Shown: positions 49,090 through 56,528 of the stretch, piece by piece
How the letters are laid out: each line of letters begins with the position of its first letter
How positions within the stretch are numbered: the first letter of the stretch is position 1
Assembly: GCA_934650095.1 (NCBI GenBank)
Contig: CAKUFT010000007.1
Coordinates: forward strand, 1-58,843
Reading direction: 5' to 3'
From: an uncultured Collinsella sp.
Lineage (GTDB): Bacteria; Actinomycetota; Coriobacteriia; Coriobacteriales; Coriobacteriaceae
DNA length: 58,843 nt
The notes under the pieces: model-generated
Database searches by the model: none
The model's input: the letters and a program-made list of their open reading frames with translations, nothing else
Told to the model about the DNA's origin: nothing
Program-made: the position numbers and the translations under genes

Positions 49090-50949
49090 ATGAATCCGTA
49101 TACTTCTTCCGGCTCGGTCGCCACGATGACGGCCAATGTGTCCGGCAACGATAGCCTCAACGACCTGGGCGACGGCCCGCGCCAGCCCGGCGACCCCGAG
49201 CGCTATCCCGTGGGCGCGGTGACCCGTCGCCTGATGGGCTACGTGCGTCCGCATCGCATTTCGTTTGCGGCGTCGTTTGTGAGCGCCGCCATCTCGGTGA
49301 TCCTGCAGCTCTACACACCCATCCTCATCGGCGAAGGCATCGACCTCATCGTTGCCGCCGGACGGGTGGACTTTGACGCACTGCTGCCGCTCGTCACCAA
49401 GCTCGCGCTGGTCGTGGTTGGTGCCGCGGCCTTCCAGTGGCTGCAGGGCTATTGCGTCAACCGCCTGTCCTACGAGACGGTGCGCGACATGCGCGTGGAG
49501 GCGAGCGACAAGCTCAGTCGCATGCCGCTCAGCTTTATCGACAGCCATGCCCACGGCGACCTTATGAGCCGCGTGGTCAACGACGTTGACCAGGTGGGCG
49601 ACGGCCTGCTGCAGGGCTTTACGCAGCTCTTCACCGGCGTTATCACCATCGTGGGCACGCTCGTGTTTATGCTTTCCATCAACCTGACCATGACGCTCGT
49701 GGTGGTGCTCGTCACGCCGCTTTCCATTTTTGCAGCCGGCGCCATCGCCAAGCTTTCCAACAAGAGCTTTACGGCACAGCAGCGCATCCAGGGCCAACTT
49801 GGCGGTCATATCGAGGAATATGTTGGTGAACAAAAGCTCGTGGACGCCTTCGCCTACGGCCCGCACGCTCAACAGCGCTTCGATGTCCTCAACGCCGAGC
49901 TCTATACGGCAGGTGAGCGCGCACAGTTTATGGGCTCGCTCTCTAACCCCGGCACGCGCTTTATCAACAACATCATCTACGCCGTGGTCGCCGTGATCGG
50001 CTGCGTCGGCGTGATCACAGGTGTGCCCGCGGCGCTTACGGTGGGCGGCGTGCAGATTTTCCTGTCCTACGCCAACCAGTACACCAAGCCGTTCAACGAG
50101 GTCACCAACGTCATCACGCAGATCCAGACGGCCTATGCCTCGGCGCGCCGCATGTTCGCGCTGCTCGATGCGCGCGAGCAGGAGCCCGATGCGGCGGACG
50201 CTGTGGAGCTTGCCGCCCCGCAGGGCGAGGTCGCCTTTGAACATGTGGACTTTAGCTACGTGCCCGACCACAAGCTGCTGCAGGATATCTGCATCGATGC
50301 CAAGCCCGGTATGCGCTTTGCCCTCGTCGGTCCCACGGGCTGTGGCAAGACGACGCTCATCAACCTGCTGCTGCGTTTTTACGATATCGATGCCGGGCGC
50401 ATCGTGGTCGATGGGCATTCCTCGCGCGACTACACGCGCGCAAGCCTGCGCCGCGCCTTTGGCATGGTGCTGCAGGATACGTGGCTGTTCGAGGGCACGG
50501 TGGCAGAAAACATCGCCTACGGTTGTCCCGACGCCACGCGCGAACAGGTCATCGAGGCGGCCAAGCGTGCTCATGCGCACAAGTTTATCGTGCAGCTGCC
50601 GAAAGGCTACGACACGGTGATCGGCGAGGACGGCGGCACGTTTAGCCAGGGCCAAAAGCAGCTGCTGTGCATCGCGCGCGTCATGCTCACCGACCCGGCG
50701 ATCCTGCTGCTGGACGAGGCGACCTCGAGCATCGATACCCGCACCGAGCTGCAGGTGCAGGCGGCATTCGACGAGCTCATGGCCGGCCGCACGAGCTTTG
50801 TCGTGGCGCACCGCCTGTCGACGATCCGCAATGCCGATTGCATCCTGGTGATGCGCGACGGCGAGATTATCGAGCGCGGTACCCACGATGAGCTGCTGGC
50901 AGCAGACGGCTTCTACGCCGAGCTCTACCGCAGCCAATTCGCCCAGTAA
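49090..50949 (+). CDS. ABC exporter subunit 2 (catalytic-site half), second system
   Basis: A 619-residue half-transporter that pairs with the previous gene. Walker A PTGCGKTT, signature altered to FSQGQKQL, Walker B ILLLDEATS with the catalytic Glu present, H-loop VVAHRLST. The start codon abuts the preceding TAG and AAAGGAGG lies within the end of the preceding gene, so the two are translated together. The Leu-Leu-containing NBD and degenerate partner match BmrCD-like exporters. Confidence 0.9.
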   Translation: MNPYTSSGSVATMTANVSGNDSLNDLGDGPRQPGDPERYPVGAVTRRLMGYVRPHRISFAASFVSAAISVILQLYTPILIGEGIDLIVAAGRVDFDALLPLVTKLALVVVGAAAFQWLQGYCVNRLSYETVRDMRVEASDKLSRMPLSFIDSHAHGDLMSRVVNDVDQVGDGLLQGFTQLFTGVITIVGTLVFMLSINLTMTLVVVLVTPLSIFAAGAIAKLSNKSFTAQQRIQGQLGGHIEEYVGEQKLVDAFAYGPHAQQRFDVLNAELYTAGERAQFMGSLSNPGTRFINNIIYAVVAVIGCVGVITGVPAALTVGGVQIFLSYANQYTKPFNEVTNVITQIQTAYASARRMFALLDAREQEPDAADAVELAAPQGEVAFEHVDFSYVPDHKLLQDICIDAKPGMRFALVGPTGCGKTTLINLLLRFYDIDAGRIVVDGHSSRDYTRASLRRAFGMVLQDTWLFEGTVAENIAYGCPDATREQVIEAAKRAHAHKFIVQLPKGYDTVIGEDGGTFSQGQKQLLCIARVMLTDPAILLLDEATSSIDTRTELQVQAAFDELMAGRTSFVVAHRLSTIRNADCILVMRDGEIIERGTHDELLAADGFYAELYRSQFAQ

Positions 50950-50977
50950 GCAGGTGCGTGGGACATTTAACGCAGCG

Positions 50978-52243
50978 CTAGGGCGCGAGCGTGTCAACGG
51001 GGGCAACGATGATGCCCTCCGGCGTTGTGTGGACCGGCATGCCGAACCCGATGACGATAAGCTTAGCCGCTGGCGGCTTCTCGCCGCGCTCGACCAGCTT
51101 GCGCTCGAGCCGAAGCAGGTTTGCAGATGCCTCGGGGATCTGCGGGCTTCCGAGTTTTACTTCCACGGCAATCCAAGTTCCATCTCGCCTGTGAATCACG
51201 GCATCGACCTCGAGATCGTCGGCATCGTGGTAGTGGGATACCGATGAGTCATTTGCAGCGGCATAGACCTTGAGGTCGTGCAGGACGAGGGATTCAAAGA
51301 GCAGCCCCAGCGTCTTTGGGTCGGAGGCTAATGACTCCGGATTCGCTCCGAGCAGTGCAACGGCAAGCGAAGGGTCGGCGAGGTGCCTTTTCGCACCCTG
51401 CCGCAACTTTACCGGCGATCTGAGTGCCGGATGCCAAGCCGGGATATCGTCGATGATATTGATTCGTCTCAGTGCATCCATGTATCTGGAGACCGAATTC
51501 TTCGAAACACCAGCGCCGGTATCTTTATCGATGGACTTTGATCCGGCAAGCGTCGACTCATTTCGTGCAAGCGATGTCAAAAGAGACCTGACCTTGACCG
51601 GATCACGTTTGACGCCGTCAGTTCTAGAAACATCCGATTCGCATACGCCATCAACATAAGCGGCGGCAATCCGCATAGCATTTTCAGTTGTTTTCCCCAT
51701 CGCTTGAGGCCAGCCACCGCGACACAGCAAATCGGCGATGCCGGCGACACCAGCGATCGATCCAACCGCCTGCTTGGCGGGGTGACCGGAAAGCAGCGTT
51801 CCAATCGAAGCCGCGTCCGAAGAAACGCCGAGCTCAAACAGCGTCATGGTATCCATTCGCAACCTAGCTATTCGCCCAACGCCGCTATGCATCGGCTGCT
51901 TCGAATCTTGCGGCGTTGCTGAGCCCGTAAGAATAAACTGTCCGGATTCTCCCTGTCTTGCGTCGCACTCGAAACGTACGGCATCCCACAGCTTTGGCTC
52001 TTCCTGCCATTCATCGATGAGCCTAGGCGACGGTCCTGCTATTGCCTGCGCTGGGTCGATCCGAGCCAACTGGAGAGCGGAAAAATTTCCAGTCGGATCG
52101 GAAAGAGACAAGGATGATTTGGCAAAACGCCTGGCCGTAGTGGTCTTTCCGCACCACTTTGGGCCTTGAATGAGAACCGCACCGAAGATATCGAGATTAT
52201 GCCTGATTGTCTTGTCGATGCATCTGTCTACATACCGATCCAT
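50978..52243 (-). CDS. AAA-family ATPase with DUF4143 domain (1)
   Basis: A 421-residue protein with an N-terminal P-loop AAA domain (GPKWCGKTTTA at 27-37, Walker B region LIDEWQEEPKLWD, sensor LTGSATPQ) and a C-terminal DUF4143 domain with nuclease-like features (IAVEVKLG: E/K pattern of PD-(D/E)XK folds). Proteins of this kind are widespread in bacteria and archaea, often in variable regions, and their function is unknown. It is transcribed against the neighbouring exporter, is lower in GC than the exporter genes, and is the first gene of the accessory region. A second DUF4143 ATPase lies at 54968. Confidence 0.88.
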   Translation of the reverse strand: MDRYVDRCIDKTIRHNLDIFGAVLIQGPKWCGKTTTARRFAKSSLSLSDPTGNFSALQLARIDPAQAIAGPSPRLIDEWQEEPKLWDAVRFECDARQGESGQFILTGSATPQDSKQPMHSGVGRIARLRMDTMTLFELGVSSDAASIGTLLSGHPAKQAVGSIAGVAGIADLLCRGGWPQAMGKTTENAMRIAAAYVDGVCESDVSRTDGVKRDPVKVRSLLTSLARNESTLAGSKSIDKDTGAGVSKNSVSRYMDALRRINIIDDIPAWHPALRSPVKLRQGAKRHLADPSLAVALLGANPESLASDPKTLGLLFESLVLHDLKVYAAANDSSVSHYHDADDLEVDAVIHRRDGTWIAVEVKLGSPQIPEASANLLRLERKLVERGEKPPAAKLIVIGFGMPVHTTPEGIIVAPVDTLAP

Positions 52244-52289
52244 ACCGCCACCTTCTTTATTTCCTTAGAATATGTATTCTACCAGCAGC

Positions 52290-52358
52290 GTGGTGACGAT
52301 TGACGATATTTTGTGGTGATGATTAACGGCAGTTTGTGGTGACGATTGTCATCGATTC
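52290..52358 (+). repeat. three tandem 23-base repeats beginning GTGGTGACGATT
   Basis: GTGGTGA(C/T)GATT begins at 52290, 52313 and 52336, exactly 23 bases apart; the 3' parts (GACGATATTTT, AACGGCAGTTT, GTCATCG) diverge. The layout of short multiple repeats recalls the ends of some insertion sequences (for example IS21-type), so it may be an insertion-sequence scar; no transposase is present. Confidence 0.75.
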
Positions 52359-52382
52359 GGGGTGCTGGGCAGTCTAACTTTT

Positions 52383-52402
52383 CCAAAACGTATACGTTTT
52401 GG
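52383..52402. repeat. 20-bp perfect palindrome
   Basis: CCAAAACGTATACGTTTTGG, perfect without loop, 77 bases beyond the stop of the 52479-53057 minus-strand gene. Confidence 0.85.
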
Positions 52403-52478
52403 GATGTGCGGGGCAGGGGAGAGACCCCGCCTTGCCTCTCCGGCATGATTTGCTGCTGTCCTCAGATAGCTGCGCCCG

Positions 52479-53057
52479 CTAATCCTGCGCCTCTTGGGCC
52501 ATGGTCCTGCCGCTTCGGGCGTCGATGTTGTTGTCTTCGCAGTACTTGGCGATGGCTCGATCGATCTCTTCCTTCAACTTCGCCAAGGTCCCCTCATCCG
52601 TCTTCGAGAGCAGCTGGCCGCAGTATCTAATCGCCTCGGGGTGGTCGAAGCCGTCGGAAGGGGGCTCGACCGCGATAACGTTGAGGACGGCATGCCGGTT
52701 GCCTGAGCTGCTGTCGAGGTGGGCGGGCGTAAAGGTGACGTCCGCTACCGGCTCAAGGGTCCCTTCGTCATTTCGGAATACGATTTCTGCCCAGCAGTAG
52801 TGCCGCAGATCGGCGACGGTGCCGTCAGGCGCCTTGACGGCCCTCTTGCCCCTGCTGAGGAGCGTCCTCCTGACCCCTCTGTGGCACTTGGTCTCGGAGC
52901 TTTCGACCGCGAAATTCTTGGAATAGCGGGGGTGCCCATCAAGAACGTCGTTCTCGACGTAGCTCCGCACTTCCCGCAATACGGCGATCGCCGCGGTGCG
53001 CTCCGCGGTCAGGTAGTTCTCCCATGCCGCGCTCAAGTTATCGGTCTCTGCTTCCAT
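52479..53057 (-). CDS. protein of unknown function (192 aa)
   Basis: A 192-residue soluble acidic protein that I cannot place. It has a helical N-terminus (TAERTAAIAVLREVRSYVEND), a cysteine-histidine-containing segment (SSETKCHRGVRRTLLSRGKR), a beta-rich middle (YCWAEIVFRNDEG) and a long C-terminal helix. ATG 53057 follows GGAGGAGAT closely; an ATG four codons upstream overlaps that site. It lies in the accessory region between a palindrome and an inverted repeat. No partner gene is obvious. Confidence 0.72.
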   Translation of the reverse strand: MEAETDNLSAAWENYLTAERTAAIAVLREVRSYVENDVLDGHPRYSKNFAVESSETKCHRGVRRTLLSRGKRAVKAPDGTVADLRHYCWAEIVFRNDEGTLEPVADVTFTPAHLDSSSGNRHAVLNVIAVEPPSDGFDHPEAIRYCGQLLSKTDEGTLAKLKEEIDRAIAKYCEDNNIDARSGRTMAQEAQD

Positions 53058-53085
53058 GATCTCCTCCATTCAGGACGAATTGGTC

Positions 53086-53113
53086 ATCTGATAATTGAGT
53101 ATAATTATCAGAT
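53086..53113. promoter_or_regulatory. 11-bp perfect inverted repeat upstream of the 52479 gene
   Basis: ATCTGATAATT / AATTATCAGAT with a 6-base spacer, 29 bases before the start codon, in a locally AT-rich stretch. An operator or promoter element is likely; it also overlaps possible -10 sequences. Confidence 0.5.
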
Positions 53114-53300
53114 TGAAAAAAACAAGACGGATTAAAAATATGGTTTATTGATAGCTGGTATGTATAACTAACAGTTACACCAGTTTAAAGCGATAATAAT
53201 ACCAATTTTTAAATTTTTTCAGAAAAGATAACTACCGTCTCTCTCCAGATGTTATACTCGAACTCAGAAGTCAGATTTGAACAAGGGAGGGACTTCAGAG

Positions 53301-53684
53301 GTGAGGAAGCGTTGGAACGACCCTGCCGGGGCGGCCGAGAGACTAAGGGCCGTAGAGTCGGAACGTCCGAAGGTCATGCGCGTCGAGGCCCAAGAGATAA
53401 CGGGCATGTCCGCGGTCGTGTTCGCAAGAGAGGTGCTCTCGAACCCCATGTGGATCGCGAGGAACACCGAGGACGCCCGTCCGGGCGTCACGTATTTCAA
53501 TACGGCCGACCTCGCCCGGCACTTCGAGCGCATGCGCGACAAACGCGAGTGCGCGCGTCTGACGTATGACTACTACTATCTGAGCGACCAGGCGTTCATC
53601 GATGAATACGGCAAGCCGAAGGACGTCGTGTTCGCCCCCGGGACGTCGATGACGCTCACCATCGGCGGGGATGATCGAGGATGA
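53301..53684 (+). CDS. uncharacterized protein, first gene of a three-gene cassette
   Basis: A 127-residue protein of unknown family. It begins RKRWNDPAGAAERLRAV, contains VFAREVLSNPMWIARNTEDARPGVTYFNTADLARHFERMRDK and ends VFAPGTSMTLTIGGDDRG. I recognise no motif or membrane segment. GTG 53301 follows AGGGAGGG; an upstream TTG at 53277 overlaps that site. A TTATAC box lies about 45 bases upstream. Its TGA overlaps the ATG of the next gene (ATGA), so the three genes form an operon. Confidence 0.68.
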   Translation: MRKRWNDPAGAAERLRAVESERPKVMRVEAQEITGMSAVVFAREVLSNPMWIARNTEDARPGVTYFNTADLARHFERMRDKRECARLTYDYYYLSDQAFIDEYGKPKDVVFAPGTSMTLTIGGDDRG

Positions 53685-53992
53685 AAATCTACTCGACAAG
53701 TGACGCCCACAGCTGCGTCACGGCGCTCGAGAAGGCGATCGAGAAGGTCGACCTCGAGGACGAGAACTCGATGCTCGTGCTGCTGGGGGACTACTGCGAC
53801 CGCGGCCCGACTCTCTGGGCGTATATCGCACCATCATGGGACTTCAGGAGCAATACGGTGGGCGCGTCATTGCCCCGCGATGACATCGACGCGAACGTGA
53901 TGCGGTACGGCGAGCTGGCCGTGCTCGAGTACGATTCGGAGACCGGCAGATATTCCGGGCCCGGCTTGGAGCGGAACTTGGAGAGCAGATGA
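53681..53992 (+). pseudogene. shortened calcineurin-like phosphoesterase
   Basis: The 103-residue product starts MKIYSTSDAHSCVTAL, the metal site D-x-H of metallophosphoesterases, followed by VLLGDYCDRGP, the second metal motif. Normally GNHE and two later histidine motifs follow; here the protein changes at once into a C-terminal-looking tail and stops. The catalytic core is thus mostly missing, about 120 residues shorter than a usual phosphatase of this type. It still overlaps both neighbours by ATGA, so it is translated. It is either an internally deleted remnant or a short protein with a new role. Confidence 0.62.
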
Positions 53993-54567
53993 GGACGCGG
54001 ATGGAATTCGTCGCGGGCGGCAAGGCAACAGACAAGGACCTGCTCAGGCAGATGGCGGAGAAGCAGGCCAAGCTCGACAAGAGGTACCTGCACGTCCTCG
54101 GGTCCTGGGATGTCGACAGGAACGGGGACATGACCGCCGTCCTGGCGCCCGATGATGAGCATTTCGTCGTCAACATACCATCGATCTCGCTCCAGATATC
54201 CATGTACGCGGTCAACGGCGGCGTGATGGCGTCAACCTTTCCGTCGCCCAAGGTCGTCGAGCCGGAAACGCTGCCGGCCTTCGTAAGGCTGGCGAACTCC
54301 CTGAACACCATGAGGGTTCGATCGGGGTTCTTCGCCGTCGACGAGGAGGACCTCGACTTATACTACCGGGCCTTCATCCCGTCGACGCTCCTGCGGGCCG
54401 ACCTCGAGAAGGCCCGCGAGATTCTCCTCGAGGTCGGCGTGGAGTACTTCGAGATGCTCTCCCTGCCCATTACCGGGATTCGCGAGGGGCACCCGGTGGA
54501 GAATGCTATCGGGTACATGAATGAGCTTCTCGACGAGGGGTTCGTCTGCGACGACGACTATTTCTAG
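53989..54567 (+). CDS. YbjN-like domain protein
   Basis: A 192-residue acidic protein, last of the three overlapping genes. The middle (VNIPSISLQISMYAVNGGVM; RSGFFAVDEEDLDLYYRAFIP) resembles YbjN-type sensory/chaperone-like folds, with the pattern of a small alpha/beta domain reading paired values (F-x-V-D-E-E-D-L-D-L-Y-Y). This is a fold-level guess. It begins at ATG 53989 overlapping the stop of the previous gene. The gene trio does not look like a known system. Confidence 0.6.
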   Translation: MRTRMEFVAGGKATDKDLLRQMAEKQAKLDKRYLHVLGSWDVDRNGDMTAVLAPDDEHFVVNIPSISLQISMYAVNGGVMASTFPSPKVVEPETLPAFVRLANSLNTMRVRSGFFAVDEEDLDLYYRAFIPSTLLRADLEKAREILLEVGVEYFEMLSLPITGIREGHPVENAIGYMNELLDEGFVCDDDYF

Positions 54568-54702
54568 AGAAGCGCATGAATTTCGCTATGGGAATGCTAG
54601 AAATCCCGCACGGCCATACCTTTTGAGACGTCGTAGCCTTGAATATGAACAATAAGATGCGTATCAGTTCTCGATTTGTCGCGAATCTCCGCGAAAGCTT
54701 GC

Positions 54703-54741
54703 GAACCATCGCGAAATCCTGTGGCCCATTCGCGATGGTTC
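54703..54741. repeat. 13-bp perfect inverted repeat GAACCATCGCGAA
   Basis: GAACCATCGCGAA (54703-54715) and TTCGCGATGGTTC (54729-54741) around a 13-base loop, preceded by further TCGCGAA-like copies at 54678-54690. The next 30 bases contain ACCGG-CTATA-CCGGTTTTT, a terminator-like hairpin. Beyond this I see nothing in 54568-54770. Confidence 0.85.
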
Positions 54742-54773
54742 GATGATGGGACCGGCTATACCGGTTTTTCGAT

Positions 54774-54869
54774 ATGGCTATGGCAGTTTTTATATATCGA
54801 GTGAGCACTAAGGGCCAGAAACTCGACTCGCGGAGGGGGCGGCGGCAACCCGCTGGTGAAGGGAGTTAA
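54774..54869 (+). pseudogene. N-terminal remnant of a serine site-specific recombinase
   Basis: Codons from ATG 54774 read AMAVFIYRVSTKGQKLDS before turning into unrelated residues and a stop after 31 codons. V-x-Y-R-V-S-T-x-x-Q is the conserved start of resolvase/invertase proteins with the catalytic serine. The remaining 150 or more residues are missing. This is a short remnant of an integration or inversion enzyme. Confidence 0.6.
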
Positions 54870-54893
54870 GTTGGCGGGTTCGATCTCCCGGTT

Positions 54894-54947
54894 CTAAAAA
54901 TACTCAGTATACTGAGTGATTTTACTCAGTATACTGAGTATTTTTAG
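54894..54947. repeat. double palindrome ACTCAGTATACTGAGT (left of ATPase 2)
   Basis: Two 16-bp palindromes ACTCAGTATACTGAGT (54902-54917 and 54924-54939) lie inside a larger perfect inverted repeat with 24-bp arms (54894-54917, 54924-54947) and a 6-base loop. It precedes the AAGGAGG of the next gene by six bases. Confidence 0.95.
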
Positions 54948-54967
54948 AAACAAGGAGGTAGATTGAC

Positions 54968-56158
54968 ATGTTTGAGCGCCATCAAGTTGCCGTGATAGCC
55001 CAGAGGATGCGGGAAACGAATAATCCGTTGATGCAATTTATAATCGGGCCCCGCCAAACGGGAAAGTCGACCATGTTCGTGCAGGCGTTGCACCATGCAG
55101 ACATGCCCTGTCACGTGGCCAATGCGGACGATGTTGTGAATCCCGATGCCAGCTGGCTGCAAATCGAGTGGCAACAGGCAAGAAACCTCACGTCTGGAGG
55201 TAAGGTCCCGGCCGTTTTCGTTGTTGATGAGATTCAAAAGGTGCAGAGTTGGTCCACGGTCGTCAAGGGATTGTACGACCGGGATCGCCGGGAGGGGACG
55301 CCGCTCAAGGTCATTTTGACCGGACCGTCGTCGCTGCTGCACAAGGGCCTGGAAGAATCCCTTATGGGCCGTTACGAGCTCATTCGGTCGCCGCATTGGT
55401 CCTATCGCGAGTGCAGCGAGGCCTTTGGCTTTTCTTTTGAAGACTATCTCTATCACGGTGGATATCCGGGTGCGGCGCCGCTGGTTTCCGATGACGCCCG
55501 TTGGCGAAACTATATCCGAGATGCGATCGTCGAGCCGGCGATCTCGCGCGATGTTCTCTCGTTGGAGAATATCCGCAAACCGGCGCTGATGCGCGCGCTC
55601 TTTTGGCTCGCGGCGAGCTATTCGGGGCAGGAGCTTTCGTATTCAAAAATGGTAGGCCAGCTGCAGGATGCCGGTAACACGGTCACGGTCGCCGGGTATT
55701 TGGACCTGCTGGGCAAGGCCGGTTTGGTTACGGCGATTCCCAAGTTCAGTGACAAGGAGCTCGCAAAGCGCCGAAGCACCCCGCGGCTCATGGTTTATGA
55801 CACAGCGTTTATGACGGCGCTCGGCGATAAGGGCCGAGCAGAATGGCTGGAGGATTCGGCGCGGCGGGGCCATTTGGTGGAATCGGCAGTGGGTGCACGA
55901 CTGCTTGCGCGCGCGCCGGAAGAGGGTTTTGAGGTCATGTGGTGGCGTGAAGGCGTCAAAGAGGTCGACTTTGTGCTGCGAAGGGATGATGCGCTGAGCG
56001 CCATCGAGGTCAAAAGCGGTGGAGAGTCCGGCCAGAGCGGCATGTCGACGCTCCTAAAAAAGTATCCGCGAGCCAAGCGGATCGTCGTGGGAGGGGCGGC
56101 GGCCGGGGCGTGCACCGTGGAGGATTTTCTGCTCGATAAGGTGACGCTGTTTAACTAG
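54968..56158 (+). CDS. AAA-family ATPase with DUF4143 domain (2)
   Basis: A 396-residue protein of the same class as the gene at 50978, but not close in sequence. P-loop GPRQTGKST is at 27-35, Walker B VFVVDEIQKVQSW and sensor ILTGPSSLL follow; the C-terminal DUF4143 part ends with VDFVLRRDDALSAIEVKSG, the D-x(n)-E-V-K pattern of PD-(D/E)XK nuclease-like folds. Function unknown. AAGGAGG lies just upstream of the ATG. The gene is enclosed by two near-identical double palindromes (54894-54947 and 56174-56221). Confidence 0.9.
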   Translation: MFERHQVAVIAQRMRETNNPLMQFIIGPRQTGKSTMFVQALHHADMPCHVANADDVVNPDASWLQIEWQQARNLTSGGKVPAVFVVDEIQKVQSWSTVVKGLYDRDRREGTPLKVILTGPSSLLHKGLEESLMGRYELIRSPHWSYRECSEAFGFSFEDYLYHGGYPGAAPLVSDDARWRNYIRDAIVEPAISRDVLSLENIRKPALMRALFWLAASYSGQELSYSKMVGQLQDAGNTVTVAGYLDLLGKAGLVTAIPKFSDKELAKRRSTPRLMVYDTAFMTALGDKGRAEWLEDSARRGHLVESAVGARLLARAPEEGFEVMWWREGVKEVDFVLRRDDALSAIEVKSGGESGQSGMSTLLKKYPRAKRIVVGGAAAGACTVEDFLLDKVTLFN

Positions 56159-56173
56159 CCTGAGCAAATTGAG

Positions 56174-56221
56174 AAAATACTCAGTACACTGAGTGAAATC
56201 ACTCAGTGTACTGAGTATTTT
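56174..56221. repeat. double palindrome ACTCAGTRYACTGAGT (right of ATPase 2)
   Basis: ACTCAGTACACTGAGT (56179-56194) and its complement ACTCAGTGTACTGAGT (56201-56216) lie in a perfect inverted repeat with 21-bp arms and a 6-base loop, 15 bases after the stop. Same layout as on the left side of the gene, with a changed but compensating centre. Confidence 0.95.
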
Positions 56222-56384
56222 GACTTGGGCGTTGGATGGGTGCTCGGCCGCCTCGTGCGATGGCGAAAACCGGGCCAGGCCTTACCGAAACCGTCGTAAA
56301 GCCCCTGGATTTATCTATGGGGATATAAGACGGGATATAAGACGGTAGATATTATGCAGCTCAATACTGTGTAATACCTATACT

Positions 56385-56500
56385 ATGAGTACAAGGGTAG
56401 CTGCAATATAGCTTTCTCCTGCAGCTACCACGTGATCTTCTTCCCAAAGTGCTGCTGTCCCGCCCTCGCGCACGGAGTCGACAAGCGCTTCAAGGAAGTA
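56385..56500 (+). pseudogene. remnant of Y1 transposase TnpA
   Basis: ATGAGTACAAGGGTAGCT starts a frame that hits a stop after eight codons. One frameshift later the sequence CSYHVIFFPKCCCPALAHGVDKRFKEV appears, in which YHVxFxPK, VL/AL and GVD-RxKE match the N-terminus of TnpA proteins (quoted in two parts: CSYHVIFFPK and PALAHGVDKRFKEV). The HUH motif and catalytic Tyr are missing, and tnpB begins at once. Confidence 0.65.
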
Positions 56501-56528
56501 CATAGAGAGACAGAAGGAGGTCTAGCCG

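Noticed and set aside
54871..54893. GGCGGGTTCGATCTCCCG looked like a tRNA T-arm and possible attachment site
   Set aside because: The stem pairs poorly as a T-arm, and no acceptor or anticodon arm can be drawn around it.
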